Source of the DNA: Pseudomonas helmanticensis
Lineage (GTDB): Bacteria > Pseudomonadota > Gammaproteobacteria > Pseudomonadales > Pseudomonadaceae
Direction: 5' to 3'
Assembly (NCBI RefSeq): GCF_900182985.1
Contig: NZ_FXUY01000001.1
Span: 3,410,001-3,474,000 of the forward strand
Length of the DNA stretch: 64,000 bases
Shown here: positions 21,402-31,033 of the stretch, piece by piece
Position numbering within the stretch: the first letter of the stretch is position 1
Layout of the letters: the number at the start of each line of letters is the position of its first letter
The notes under the pieces: model-generated
The model's database searches: none
What the model was told of the DNA's origin: nothing
Seen by the model: only the letters and a program-made list of their open reading frames with translations
Translations under genes and position numbers: made by a program

Positions 21402-21604
21402 CGCAATCCCTAGTAGATCGACATGAAGCCTATAGGCACATCGCCTCTGGCGCTAAGTGTCCGAGAATACTAAAGCGTGCAGTATGGAGCTAGTGGGTAG
21501 GTCTCGAGCGCCCCTTTTCTTATTAGCTACGTAATTGCATGGACCTGATCAGCAGGCATTTGCTGCTGTGGCACACTCGTCAGAGTTGATTGGAATGAAG
21601 TGAT

Positions 21605-21724
21605 ATGGCTGCCACTATCACGGGCAAAATCCGCAAGATTTGGATACTCACAACCTGCATTGGAGGCCCCCTCGAGAGGCTGTTCTGCAAGCGGCTCGCG
21701 TCCTGCGTACAGAGCAACAAATAA
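21605..21724 (+). CDS. Possible 39-aa small protein
   Basis: An ATG at 21605 opens a 39-codon frame (MAATITGKIRKIWILTTCIG...) that ends exactly where a strong inverted repeat begins. The residues are basic and hydrophobic. There is only a weak ribosome binding site (GGAATGAAG). The remainder of 21402-21806 is AT-rich promoter-like sequence between divergent genes. Confidence 0.2.
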   Translation: MAATITGKIRKIWILTTCIGGPLERLFCKRLASCVQSNK

Positions 21725-21752
21725 CGGCCGACATCCGATGTCGGCGGTTATT
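21720..21752. terminator. Strong inverted repeat, terminator-like
   Basis: GCCGACATC (21727-21735) pairs with GATGTCGGC (21737-21745). The arms continue with AATAAC / GTTATT outside a single mismatch. It is AT-rich at both feet, so it could end transcription in either direction, or be an operator for the GNAT gene that begins 55 bp later. Confidence 0.5.
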
Positions 21753-21806
21753 TATGGAATCTCGGTATGCTTCGGCAATTTCTACTCTCAAATCGCAGGG
21801 AATCCA

Positions 21807-22409
21807 ATGACTCGCACCCCAGTTTCAGAACAAGAACTGATCGACACCTTCCTGCCGGTCATACTGGAAAACGATGCCAAAGGCATACTTCAGGATCTGC
21901 TGGGCAACCCCTCACTTGCCTTGCACTTTATGGCGTTCGACGAGACGGACACCCGGAAGGCGATTCGTCACGTCCAGGGCATCCTTGAAGAGTGCTACCG
22001 TGCGGGTCACCTTAAGGTCGCAATGAGCCATGAAGATGGGCGCTTGTATGGCTATGCGCTGCTCTTCGAGCACCCGGATCCCTCCATTCCGCGGTACTGC
22101 CACAAAATCTTCGTATTCAAGCAGTACAGAGGGCACGGCATAGGTACCCAACTACTCCAAGCGCTGACGCTAGACGCCAGAGGTTCATGCCTGCTCTGTA
22201 GTAACGAACTGATCCCGTTTTATGAGAGCGTTGGTCTTGAAGTGAAGAGTACCTACACAGCTCCAAGCGCCCAGCAGGGCTTTGCCTTCACAAGCGAACT
22301 CTATACAGGCCTCACGATCATGGGGAGCCCAAGCGCTGGCAGCTTTGCGCCGGTATTCATGCTCAACGATCAGGACATCAAGCAGCTTATGGTGTTGGGT
22401 GCAGGCTAG
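21807..22409 (+). CDS. GNAT-family N-acetyltransferase
   Basis: 200 residues from the ATG at 21807, chosen for the AGGGA at 21797-21801. The acetyl-CoA-binding motif A is visible as KIFVFKQYRGHGIGTQLLQA (Q/R-x-x-G-x-G/A pattern), followed by CLLCSNELIPFYESVGLEVK, the usual IPFYESLGF segment. Substrate unknown. The enzyme acts in the cytoplasm. It is a stand-alone island cargo gene, divergent from the FAD-ATPase operon. Confidence 0.82.
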   Translation: MTRTPVSEQELIDTFLPVILENDAKGILQDLLGNPSLALHFMAFDETDTRKAIRHVQGILEECYRAGHLKVAMSHEDGRLYGYALLFEHPDPSIPRYCHKIFVFKQYRGHGIGTQLLQALTLDARGSCLLCSNELIPFYESVGLEVKSTYTAPSAQQGFAFTSELYTGLTIMGSPSAGSFAPVFMLNDQDIKQLMVLGAG

Positions 22410-22480
22410 TAGCGCTAGGATACCTGCTATGTGCAAAACCAACAGCATCCCACCCTTGATCCGAAGCTTGGAGAATTACC

Positions 22481-23310
22481 GTGTCAAACGCACCCGTGTC
22501 TTTCGAGGACCCGAGAGCATCGCCGCAGAGGCATTGTCTCGGGAGGCAATTGCTCCATTCCTGAATGACCGCGGTTACACCGTGATTGCCGACGAGAGGA
22601 TCCCTCGGGCGACGCTGTTCAGCAGTTCGTTTCCGTCCAAGCTCCCGATGGCCGGAAACTGAAGATGCGGGTTCGGCTCTGCTGGCGCCGAGGGGGCAGA
22701 AACCCCAACGAGAAGAACTATGCAGCGGCCCAACTGATTGCCCGGCTGCGTCCAGGTGGGTGGGATACGACGCTGGAGTATCTAGCCGAGCGAGACCGCC
22801 AGCACGGGATTACCCACAATTTGCTCCTTCAGCGGGATGGGGACGAAATCATCTATGCCGCTCTCCTTCCCGTGGAAGCAGTCAGTTCGATTTGGCACCG
22901 CCAGCGCGACGTAAGCAACGAGCTACAACGCAGGGGGAGCATGGGGCGAATCAGGAAGAACCATGCCGAGAATGGCTCCAGCCCTACGCTGTGGTTGCAG
23001 GACGACAGAGCTCCGGATGCACACAAGGTATCTGATGCACTTTGGCAGTGGCCTGGAGTGATCGATCTGGCAGAAATCGCCCCTCAGGTAGGGCGAGAGT
23101 ACTTCGACGACACTTTTGACGACTGTCCTTCCCCTGATTATTCGACCCCCGGCCGAGACGAAGGGAGTCGACTTTCTGTTGTTCGTTCAGAGGTTCGTCG
23201 GGATCCTCACATGCGCCAAGCCGTTCTCGAACGCACTTCTGCGTGAGCGGGAGGGGTGTGGAGTAAGCCGAGATTTCGCCGGCTTCCTGGATGTGCAGAC
23301 CGCTAATTAG
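22481..23310 (+). pseudogene. Frameshifted and truncated HNH-endonuclease-type gene
   Basis: A likely original start is GTG at 22481 with GGAG at 22469. The coding signal then moves between frames. ESIAAEALSREAIAPFLNDR is in one frame; QQFVSVQAPDGRKLKMRVRL and CWRRGGRNPNEKNY...DDTFDDCPSPDY...SEVRRDPHMRQAVLER are in a second. REREGCGVSRDFAGFLDV is in a third. That makes at least three shifts (near 22510, 22607 and 23240). Intact homologues that I recall continue from GFLDV into an HHI...HNH metal site, but here the sequence ends in unrelated bases and then a group II intron scrap. The nuclease site is therefore lost and the gene is dead. Confidence 0.7.
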
Positions 23311-23333
23311 ACTTACCATTTCTTACACAAGCA

Positions 23334-23440
23334 GGTCGCGGTAGGGATGGCAGCTACCTGCCACCCCCCGCACAGATCCGTACGTGCGGAACTACCGCAT
23401 ACGGCTCCTGCCTCGGGTGCGTGACGCGAAGCGATCTTCA
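23334..23440 (-). mobile_element. 3'-terminal scrap of a group II intron
   Basis: On the minus strand the bases read GAGCCGTATGCGG...CCGCACGTACGGATCTGTGC and then GGGGGG. This is the hairpin typical of the region after the reverse-transcriptase frame in bacterial group II introns. It is followed by CCCTACCGCGACC, resembling an intron 3' end. No reverse transcriptase frame remains. It interrupts the tail of the HNH pseudogene. 23441-23611 shows nothing else identifiable. Confidence 0.5.
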
Positions 23441-23611
23441 GGATGCGGGTGTGCATTCTTTGGGCTCGGTATGTAGTGATCTGAGAGCAACCCGAAGCGA
23501 GACCATCGCAGCCGATTTCGCTGGCTGCGTCGGACGGTTACCCTGAATCAAAGAATTGAGTCAACATTCAAGGGAAGCACAGTCTCTGAAATGGGGGCGA
23601 GTCGGTGACGA

Positions 23612-25594
23612 TTAAGTCCAGGAAGCTGGGATCAGACCATCACCCTTGACGCTCCAATTCTCTACGGAGTGGGTGAGTGGGATGTCTTTCCAGATCTCCT
23701 TGCCAGCGTGTTCCAGAACAATGATCTGGAGGTGGGACTTTGAACGCGTGAGCCCCTGGGACAGGACGTTGAAAATGCGCTGTGTCGCGATCACATCTGT
23801 AGGACGTTTTCTCTTGAGCTCCTGAACATCCTCGTCAAGGCTGTTGTCTCCGCTGTGGCTGCTTGGGAAATACACCTGGCTTGGCTGGTCGATCACCAAG
23901 AAGCTGAAGGGCGGCAACTGTTTGTTCTCGTCAAGCGACAGGTACTCGTGGATCGCGAGGAAGGCTGCAATGTGATAGCCCATCCAGTTGGCGCCGCTAC
24001 CTACCTCCCACAGGTAATCTTTCCGGTTCCCATGGCTGTCAAAGCGGAGCGTCAACTCCTTTCTGTCGAGCTTGATTTGTGATCCCTCGGGTGCTTCGAG
24101 ACCTCCGAAGGCATCGGCGTAGTCCCCTATCAACTCTCCAATCGTATAGTCGACCCTGCGTTCTTGCTCGGTGCGATCTGTCAGGCTCAGGGTGTTGTCG
24201 AAACCCCGGATGATCCTATCCAGTTCTTTTAGACGCGCGAGGATATTGGCATCAGCGGAAGTTGAGCCGATGCGCTTGAGCAGTCCTGAGATATCACCGG
24301 CGAGAAAGTAGATCTGACCAATCGCGTTTTTCAGCTTTTCATCCCTGTTCAGAATTTCATTTTTTTCAGTACGCAGCTTGGAGAGCGTTTTTTCCTCTGC
24401 GGAGAGTTTGCGTTTGAGGCTGGAGAGACGGTTGTCGACTACCGGGTTTTCCTGCAGTACATCCGATATCTGAGTGATCTTGTTGACCTTTGCCTCAAGC
24501 TTGTCGATGACAGCGGGAAGAACTGAAGTGGTCGAGCCGCACGCCACACACTCACCCTTGGACTGAACGTTCTTTTTAAGCCACTCAAGCCCAATTACGT
24601 GGGATTTTTCAGTGTCGATCGCATCAATGAATTTCTTGCTACTTTGCGAAAGGCTGCTGTAGCCGCTGATGTCGGTAGCGAGGTTTTCCACGATTTCCTG
24701 CTGAGCGACCTCCTTGGCCAACGCGGCCTCGAACGTTTGGTTAACGTGCAGGCGATGGGGTTGTAGGAGCGTATGTTCGAGCCTTTTCTCGTTATAGGCA
24801 TCGACCACAGACTGCAGTTGAGCAATTTTCCCCTCAATGGATGCGGGCATTTGGGCGGGCAGCAAACCGATTTCGATGCAGCTGTGCAGCATCCTGTTCA
24901 CTTCGTAATGCCAGTTGTTTTTTGTTCGCTCAATAACGGCAAGCTCCTTCTGGAGGGCCTCCCTTTCCTTGGCTGCTTCCTCACGTCGACGCTCGGTCAT
25001 GACGTAGTCTGCATTCACGATGCCAAGAGCGTAAGGCATCGCTCGCGTAAGGCGCTCCTTGTGCGTCCAGGAGTCAGTTTTGAAGAACAGAGTGTTTGGG
25101 TTGGCGACGATGTGCTGTGGAAGATAGTTAAAGGCAGCCATGTCCCGGAACGAGCTCCTGCTGTCCAGTTGAGAAGGTTTGTCTTCATCCGAATGTGGCA
25201 GGTCGCTCATCCTGACCAGACCGTTGAATTTGTCCTTGAAAGCAGTCACGTTCAAGTTGCAAGGCAAGATTTCTGGCAGCACTCCGGTGAATGGGGCGAG
25301 GTAGTAATCGCTGGATGTTTGTTTTGCCCCTGGCGTTCTTCTCGCGACTATCCAGGTTTCGTTGCGAATAGTGATTTTCAGTCCAAACCATTCGACCTTG
25401 TTCCGGATGAAGCCGATCGGGATCTGGCACTTACTTGAGCCGAGCGCGTAGTCGATGATGTGGACAATTGATGACTTACCGGTGCCGCTCAGGCCATGAA
25501 TGATGTTGATCTTGCCGGGCACGAATTCGATTTCCCGGATGGGATTCGTCTGGTTCTGTGGCCACAGCAGTACGGCATTAATCTCGAATTTCAT
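23612..25594 (-). CDS. ABC-three-component (ABC-3C) system ATPase, DUF3732 type
   Basis: 660 residues. Walker A HGLSGTGKSS sits at residues 33-42 after the typical IREIEFVPGKINII strand. A long coiled coil is broken by a CVACG at about residue 348, and the C-terminal half has ABC-like elements (EVGSGANWMGYHIA, FLVIDQPSQVYFP as Walker B ~566). This is the layout of the SMC-like ATPase of ABC-3C conflict systems, where ATPase, middle component and effector are encoded together. It is the third gene of the operon and overlaps the middle-component gene by 17 bp. Complete and in frame. Confidence 0.85.
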   Translation of the reverse strand: MKFEINAVLLWPQNQTNPIREIEFVPGKINIIHGLSGTGKSSIVHIIDYALGSSKCQIPIGFIRNKVEWFGLKITIRNETWIVARRTPGAKQTSSDYYLAPFTGVLPEILPCNLNVTAFKDKFNGLVRMSDLPHSDEDKPSQLDSRSSFRDMAAFNYLPQHIVANPNTLFFKTDSWTHKERLTRAMPYALGIVNADYVMTERRREEAAKEREALQKELAVIERTKNNWHYEVNRMLHSCIEIGLLPAQMPASIEGKIAQLQSVVDAYNEKRLEHTLLQPHRLHVNQTFEAALAKEVAQQEIVENLATDISGYSSLSQSSKKFIDAIDTEKSHVIGLEWLKKNVQSKGECVACGSTTSVLPAVIDKLEAKVNKITQISDVLQENPVVDNRLSSLKRKLSAEEKTLSKLRTEKNEILNRDEKLKNAIGQIYFLAGDISGLLKRIGSTSADANILARLKELDRIIRGFDNTLSLTDRTEQERRVDYTIGELIGDYADAFGGLEAPEGSQIKLDRKELTLRFDSHGNRKDYLWEVGSGANWMGYHIAAFLAIHEYLSLDENKQLPPFSFLVIDQPSQVYFPSSHSGDNSLDEDVQELKRKRPTDVIATQRIFNVLSQGLTRSKSHLQIIVLEHAGKEIWKDIPLTHSVENWSVKGDGLIPASWT

Positions 25595-26081
25595 TGGGAA
25601 TCCCGAACAACAGCTTATAGATTTGGGGTGTAGAGACGCTGGCTAGCCAGCTGGATAGCTGCTTGGTGGTTTTGAGCATCTCAGCGGGTATCGACGCTTT
25701 GGTGCCGTTCGGCCATCGGATGACGAGACTGGTAAACACATCCCCGTCTTCACTTGGCTCCTTCTCTACCAGTTTGGCTGCGACTGCCAGGTTCAGCCCC
25801 TGCAAGGTTGAGGCGGTGTATTCCTGAACACGACGTTCCAGATCAATCTTCAGAATCGGGGTGTCACGAAGGACGTTGTCTATGGCCGAGCTAGTGTTTC
25901 GCTTGGAGAGGGCAGCACTGCTCGCCGGGTTCCAAACGATAGGAAGCACCAGCAAAAGTTTGGGGAGATCGATAGGATGATCGTTCCCTGAAGATTCATA
26001 TTCCGATATGAAGTAAGCGAGCAAAAAGCAGGCGAGTGAGCTGTTGTGGATCAGGTGTCGATCCATATAGGGGGCGCTCAT
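25578..26081 (-). CDS. ABC-3C system middle component
   Basis: 167 residues, mostly helical, beginning MSAPYMDRHLIHNSSLACFL. The pattern NSSLACFLLAYFISEY...LLLVLPIVWNP is that of the small middle component encoded between effector and ATPase in ABC-3C operons. It probably bridges the two. Its ATG overlaps the stop of the upstream effector gene (ATGA), and it overlaps the ATPase gene by 17 bp. Confidence 0.75.
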   Translation of the reverse strand: MSAPYMDRHLIHNSSLACFLLAYFISEYESSGNDHPIDLPKLLLVLPIVWNPASSAALSKRNTSSAIDNVLRDTPILKIDLERRVQEYTASTLQGLNLAVAAKLVEKEPSEDGDVFTSLVIRWPNGTKASIPAEMLKTTKQLSSWLASVSTPQIYKLLFGIPNEIRD

Positions 26082-27268
26082 TCATCACTCTCGTTAGCTG
26101 TATGCCAATGAATCGGGTGATCCGTGTCGACTCCATTTGCCTGATGGTGGTAGGTGCCCATGAACAAATAACGGAAGTTTGATTTGACGCGACCGATGCT
26201 CAGGGAAAAGCTTGGCGGGGTCGATGTCTGCAGGTAGATCGCCTTGAAGTCATCCTCTCCAAATTCTTCAGGTTCTTTGCCTGACCTAATGCAATGCGCG
26301 TCGCAATTCGCCTTCCACCTGTCACTCAATTCGGACTCAACCTCACACAGGTCGCTGGGCAGGATCCGGTTGGCTTTCAGCAGTCGAGTACGCTCGGAGT
26401 AAGCGGCCCAATAGTGGCCCAGCTCGGTCTGGATAGGCCTTTGCGGAATATTTATTTTTTTAAGCTGATCTATGAACGACAGCCCCAGTGATCCGTATTC
26501 TTCGATCAACTGTACAAAGTTAGTCTGCTCTTGAGTCAGCGGTCTCCAGGCTTCCTCAAAGAACGCTTCAAAAAGCATGTGTTTTCGGGTGAAGAACGGC
26601 TTTGAGGTTGTCCAGAAGGGGATACCTTGTTTCCACGAGGCTTGGCAGTCAGCGAACAGTTGACCCAAAAGACTTTGATAAATAGTTTCGTGGCAATGTT
26701 CCAGCCCGTCTGGAAACTGAAGGGCAGTGTAGATCGCCTCCTTGAGCGTCTCGTCATCCATTGCGTCGGCAACGTGGAAGCGGGTGATGACGAAGGCGAG
26801 GTCTTCATCACTGAAGCCGGTCGCCTCTGCGGCTATTTCTGCGACCGAGCCGGACATTCCACTGGCATGCTGACGCAAAGACTTGATTGCCTCGGCGACC
26901 GATGTAGGAGTGGTGGCCTTGGAAAGAGTGCTGATTAACGTTCCATCGGGCACTGTGCGGTTTGTCACCAGTACAAACTCAAGAGAGGCGAATTCACTTT
27001 TTGCCGCCGCGAGTCCTTTGAGCCAGTTTCGAAGGGTGTTCCAGACGTTCTTACTGCTGTCCTGGAGTGAATGATTCTCGCCGGTGGTCAGCTTGTCCTG
27101 TTCCAGAATGACTTTTGTCCCACTGGAGAGCGGTATCTGCTCTTCGACGTCGTCAGCTGTTTCAATGCCAAAGCGCGTCTCTGTGTGAGTGCTATGAAAA
27201 ATCCTGTGTAGCACTCGTTCATACTGGTAGCCGAAGCCCGCTGCGCTTGCGCTCGCGTTGCTATTCAT
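26078..27268 (-). CDS. ABC-3C system effector with Cap4-like dsDNA nuclease domain
   Basis: 396 residues from the ATG at 27266-27268 (AAGGAACG just before it; an upstream in-frame ATG at 27293-27295 is less likely). The N-terminus SASAAGFGYQYERVLHRIF, then TETRFGIETADDVEE, VILEQDKLTTGENHSLQDSS and FVLVTNR fit the PD-(D/E)xK-like Cap4/DUF4297 nuclease domain (GFxYQ, E/D ... QxK-like pattern). The C-terminal half is helical, as in ABC-3C-specific C-terminal domains. First gene of the operon. Predicted role: cutting DNA when the ATPase senses infection or foreign DNA (family-based inference). Confidence 0.72.
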   Translation of the reverse strand: MNSNASASAAGFGYQYERVLHRIFHSTHTETRFGIETADDVEEQIPLSSGTKVILEQDKLTTGENHSLQDSSKNVWNTLRNWLKGLAAAKSEFASLEFVLVTNRTVPDGTLISTLSKATTPTSVAEAIKSLRQHASGMSGSVAEIAAEATGFSDEDLAFVITRFHVADAMDDETLKEAIYTALQFPDGLEHCHETIYQSLLGQLFADCQASWKQGIPFWTTSKPFFTRKHMLFEAFFEEAWRPLTQEQTNFVQLIEEYGSLGLSFIDQLKKINIPQRPIQTELGHYWAAYSERTRLLKANRILPSDLCEVESELSDRWKANCDAHCIRSGKEPEEFGEDDFKAIYLQTSTPPSFSLSIGRVKSNFRYLFMGTYHHQANGVDTDHPIHWHTANESDE

Positions 27269-27778
27269 CGTTCCTTCTCTTGACGTTGTTCGCATTTAGC
27301 GAGATCGATGGCGCAGGATCGAAAGAGGATCCAATCCGCAGGGGCAATGAATTTACCTGCAATGATGTCGGGTGGCTACTACTGGCTCCGTGCTGCCCGA
27401 GGGGGGGCCGGGGTGGGGCAAGCGGCCCGATCACCCGTACACTCCCTTGGTCAGTGACGCTGCCAATGGAATGCTAGACGCGTTGCTTCCACCGGCCCGT
27501 GAGCTGAACCTAAATCCATGGCGCGCCGGCGTCGCTTTGAGAATAAATTGCCTACCCATGATGTCCGCTTGCCGGCATCCATGACGTGGGAATATTATCC
27601 AGCCGATTGCCCCACCTTCTAAGTTGCGGATCCGAGTGCGGGCTGACCGCACAGCGGCGCGCGTTCCGGCGCTGACAAATTGAGCGTGTCGAGGAAAAGG
27701 CGCATCCACTTGAGCTGGTCGCCTGAGGAGATGCGTTCGATTTCGCCATTGCTGTCTTTGTCGGACTTAAGCTTTTGT
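27269..27778. other. Gene-free stretch with probable coding relic
   Basis: About 510 bp upstream of the ABC-3C operon and after the PLD gene. One minus-strand frame (about 27625-27775) reads protein-like without a start: KSDKDSNGEIERISSGDQLK then WMRLFLDTLNLSAPERAP. It may be the tail of a lost gene. The rest is G-rich low-complexity sequence (a run of Gs at 27401-27419) with no gene I can support. Confidence 0.4.
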
Positions 27779-28981
27779 TCACCCCTCGTATGGGTTCTCC
27801 TCGCTTTGACCTCGACGCTGCATCTTCAGCACTATCACCACATCGAGCACTGCTAGGTTTTCCACGGGGTAGCCACCTTTTTTCCGTTTCGCGTTCTCCA
27901 ATGCCGCTCTAAGAAGGAGTGCTTCCTCCAGATACTTGTAACCGGCGCTTGCTCCCCAAGGGCTGCTCGATCCGGTTGAGCGAAGCCATTTGGATACAGG
28001 GTCATTTGCTACGTGGTAACGATCAGGAAAGAACTGACAAAGCATCTCTGTGAATACAGACCTGCGTGTCTCTACCTTCTCTTCTGTAAGGCGATTGATC
28101 TCAATCACTACTACCTTGTCTCGATCCTGAGAGGTAGCCTCCAAGACTCGAACGAGCGACCTTGCAAACTCACGAAAGTCGCTTTGTTTACCCCGGCGCT
28201 CCCATCCATTTGCTTGAAAGCGACTCCCATCACCGAAGTCCCAAAGCTGTCGGAACTCCTGGTAAAACGTTTCATTTTTGCTGTCAGACCAAATCCGGGC
28301 CCGTGCGGCAGATTTGAGGAGGTGCACCAACTCGGCCTGGTGATATTCGAAGGTGAGCATCTGACTTCTGCGGAAATCCAAAGCACTACCTAGCTGGGCT
28401 ACCGCTTTTGACGAAGGTAGCTGCAAGTTAAAGACCCGGCTCGACATGTCCGGATCCTCCTTGGCGGAGGCTGGCTTACTAGACTGTTTCGCTTCTCGGT
28501 ATCCGTTCAGCCAACTTTGGTTGAGGATGACGCATGAGTCCTTCAGCCTTAGTATCCACTGCTTCGCTGCGTCATAGGTTTTCTTGGGGATTTTTGAATA
28601 ACCGTTGGCCTCACGGTTAGTAGCAAACGCTGCTTTTGAGAGGTTTGACGATCCCACCAACGCATAGCATCTTCCATCTGATTCACGCCAAAAGATGGCT
28701 TTCGGATGGAAACCGTCAATTAACTCAGCAACCAAAAACTGAGTGTGCCGGTATCTCGGTAGCCATTGAATGACCTTTTGGCAGGCCGCTTTCCTAGTGA
28801 TCCCGAAATCTTTCCCCACGATGAAGGCAAATGATTTGCAATGGCGACCTAACTCTACATCAACGTCCCACTCAGTCAGGTAAGCGCTCAGAATGTAAAG
28901 CTCTTCAGCCTGGCGAAATGCGCGGTGATAGATATCTTTGAGGTCGCTGCCGCCGCTTTGCGGCAAAAGAACGAGATCCAT
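27779..28981 (-). CDS. PLD-family (single HKD motif) nuclease-like protein
   Basis: 400 residues from the ATG at 28979-28981 (GAAGGA upstream; the longer frame to 29080 overlaps an IS66 relic and is rejected). One phospholipase-D-type catalytic motif is visible: FHPKAIFW with H92 and K94, followed by LVGSSNLSKAAF (110-121). Single-HKD proteins act as dimers and include DNases of restriction systems (BfiI/NgoFVII-like). The C-terminal ~250 residues are unassigned. It is the only intact gene between the two IS/ABC regions. Substrate not determinable; DNA is plausible from context. Confidence 0.7.
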   Translation of the reverse strand: MDLVLLPQSGGSDLKDIYHRAFRQAEELYILSAYLTEWDVDVELGRHCKSFAFIVGKDFGITRKAACQKVIQWLPRYRHTQFLVAELIDGFHPKAIFWRESDGRCYALVGSSNLSKAAFATNREANGYSKIPKKTYDAAKQWILRLKDSCVILNQSWLNGYREAKQSSKPASAKEDPDMSSRVFNLQLPSSKAVAQLGSALDFRRSQMLTFEYHQAELVHLLKSAARARIWSDSKNETFYQEFRQLWDFGDGSRFQANGWERRGKQSDFREFARSLVRVLEATSQDRDKVVVIEINRLTEEKVETRRSVFTEMLCQFFPDRYHVANDPVSKWLRSTGSSSPWGASAGYKYLEEALLLRAALENAKRKKGGYPVENLAVLDVVIVLKMQRRGQSEENPYEG

Positions 28982-29036
28982 GTAGTAAATTTTCCTTCTA
29001 GCCTTCGTATGCGTCCGGGCATCCCATCTTGCGTAA

Positions 29037-29640
29037 CTAAACCGGTTGCCACCTATGCGGCACCAGCTCCGCAATATCACTCGCCCGCTGCGTCGGCAGG
29101 CGCGTGAGGACGTCCTTCAAATAGCATACGGATCATACCCGTTGAGCCGCGCCGACTGGATCAAGCTCATGATCGCCGCCGCCCGTTTGCCGCTGCGCAG
29201 CGAACCTGCAAAGAGCCAGTTTTTGCGACCCGCCCACGGTCGAATTTTGTTCTCGCACCAAATATTGTCAATGGGTACGGCCCCGTGATCGAGATAGCGC
29301 CGTCCAGCGTTTGAGGCCGTAATGCAGAGCTTTGCTTTTCGCCGAGCCGTCGTGCACGATCTGGTGCTGGACGATCATCCAGGCGTGCAGAGCATCCATC
29401 ACAGGTACAGCTTTTTCTTGCCGTATTCGGCGGCGTAAATCCGTTTCAAGGTCGCGGACTTCGCTCTCGATTTCGTAAAGCAGCTGGATGTAGCGCAAGG
29501 CCTGTTCGGCGAGCTAGCTCTTGTTGGTGGCGTGCAATTTGAAGAACTTGCGACGCGCATGGGCCACGCATCCGATCTCGGTGACGCCGAGAGGCCTAGG
29601 CCTCCTTTCGACGAGTTATGCCGCGCAGTCGGCCTTACCG
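29037..29640 (-). pseudogene. IS66-family transposase (TnpC) C-terminal relic
   Basis: Reading minus strand: GVTEIGCVAHARRKFFKLHA, then an in-frame TAG at about 29511, AEQALRYIQLLYEIESEVRD, LHYGLKRW, a frameshift near 29275, DNIWCENKIRPWAGRKNWLF, AGSLRSGKRAAAIMSLIQSA, another shift near 29130, and LKDVLTRLPTQRASDIAELV with PHRW before the stop at 29037. These are consecutive C-terminal motifs of IS66 transposases. The N-terminal half, tnpA/tnpB and both inverted repeats are missing, so the element is dead. Confidence 0.8.
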
Positions 29641-29662
29641 GGACGATTAACCACCTACAGCG

Positions 29663-31033
29663 CTACTTAAACAACTCAGATCGCTTAACGACGTAGCCCA
29701 CAGGCTTCTTTTGCTTTTCGATAACACCCTCTTCAACGAGGCGCTGAAGCCATGCTTTTGCCTGCCCATTTGTCACATCTAATGCAGCAGCAATATCAGC
29801 ATCTTTTGTCGGGGTTATCAGTAGTTTTTTAATCAGATCTCTTACCGTCGCAAAAAGTAAATCAGCGTGATCCACTTGTACCCCAGGGAAGGAGTCCATT
29901 ATTTCAGACACAACTTTCAGCGTCGGTTCAACAGCATCTCTGCTGACACTAGTACTTATAGGAAGTAGAGGTTCACAAGACGCTTCTAGCGACCTCTGCG
30001 ACTCTGTCATTGGCTCAGATACCGACAAGCTCTCTATTTCATCAGCGGACGATAATGAGAGTTCTGGTTGCTGAGGCACGTCTGTGCTAGAAACCTTGAT
30101 CGCGAATATTTGGTTAAAGGCTTCGGCATCCGGAGGATTCGGCCAAAGTATCGCCCCCCGATTACCCAAAGCATCAAGGCCGGCAGAGGGCTCACCCGTC
30201 GATCGAACAAATACAGGCACATACTGGAGCTTATCCAACTGCTCCACAGCACCAGCCCATGTCCCGCCTTTGTTATGGTCCGTGTTAACGACCAAGGATG
30301 CATCGGCCAGCGCATAAATGAGTTTATTACGCTGCATAGCATGACCAACGTTGAAGCCGGCATTAGGATCATAAGCAGAAACGAGAACTAAGTTTCCATC
30401 ACGCAAGGAATTCCTTTCCTCACGACTCATGGCAGTTCGCTCTAAGTTTTCCGCTAGAACACCAATAACCTTGCCACCCGACTGCAATGCACCCCGCATT
30501 GCAGCCAGATCAACCCCCCTGGCCCCTCCCGATATAAGTGTTCTGTTAGCACAAGCTGCCAGCCCGCCGATGGACATGGTGTAGTCGACCAATGCATCGT
30601 CGATTTTCCTCGACCCGACGACAGCGAGCCCACCCGATTCAAGCAGCGAAATATCTCCACACCCGTAGAGCACTGCTGGCGCATCAGCACGAAGACGAGC
30701 TTTAAGACGTCGCGGATACTCAGGGTCAGCTCGACTAATGACCCAGATAGCCCGCGTCTGCCATCGCTCGACTACCTGGCTCAACAAGAAGCCCCGTCCC
30801 AGCAGCCGTTGTAGTCGACTTTCATCAGCTATTGGCCGACATAAACGAAGGATCTCAGTGGATTCCGCGGTAAGAAGATCGGCAGGTTGTTTTTGGATCT
30901 GATGTAAATGACTAGCTAAACGCTTGTATTCGGCAGGCGATAGTAGGTCTGGCGTTTGTACGCCACGTCCAACAATTAGCGGTGCCGTAAGCAACAGTAT
31001 CGCCTGCGTATTGGGTGAAAGAGGTGACATCAT
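29663..31033 (-). CDS. DprA-like (SMF) Rossmann-fold protein
   Basis: 456 residues. The DprA core is clear: [26 protein letters not shown] (138-143), [19 protein letters not shown] (164-182), [20 protein letters not shown] and [20 protein letters not shown]. It has a C-terminal winged-helix-like tail ([20 protein letters not shown]). Chromosomal DprA loads RecA on incoming ssDNA. DprA homologues in conflict operons pair with phosphoribosyltransferase proteins; in ShosTA the DprA-like partner is the antitoxin. Its start overlaps the stop of the RecQ-PRTase gene (ATGA). The long ~100-residue stretch before the C-terminus is low-complexity ([17 protein letters not shown]). Confidence 0.87.
   Translation of the reverse strand: MMSPLSPNTQAILLLTAPLIVGRGVQTPDLLSPAEYKRLASHLHQIQKQPADLLTAESTEILRLCRPIADESRLQRLLGRGFLLSQVVERWQTRAIWVISRADPEYPRRLKARLRADAPAVLYGCGDISLLESGGLAVVGSRKIDDALVDYTMSIGGLAACANRTLISGGARGVDLAAMRGALQSGGKVIGVLAENLERTAMSREERNSLRDGNLVLVSAYDPNAGFNVGHAMQRNKLIYALADASLVVNTDHNKGGTWAGAVEQLDKLQYVPVFVRSTGEPSAGLDALGNRGAILWPNPPDAEAFNQIFAIKVSSTDVPQQPELSLSSADEIESLSVSEPMTESQRSLEASCEPLLPISTSVSRDAVEPTLKVVSEIMDSFPGVQVDHADLLFATVRDLIKKLLITPTKDADIAAALDVTNGQAKAWLQRLVEEGVIEKQKKPVGYVVKRSELFK

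Noticed and set aside
27300..27480. Possible IS or integron end in the G-rich stretch
   Set aside because: Low-complexity G runs and no transposase fragment that I can identify; left as unassigned.
28982..29080. N-terminal extension of the PLD gene to an ATG at 29080
   Set aside because: It overlaps the reading frame of the IS66 transposase tail; the ATG at 28979-28981 has a better ribosome binding site.
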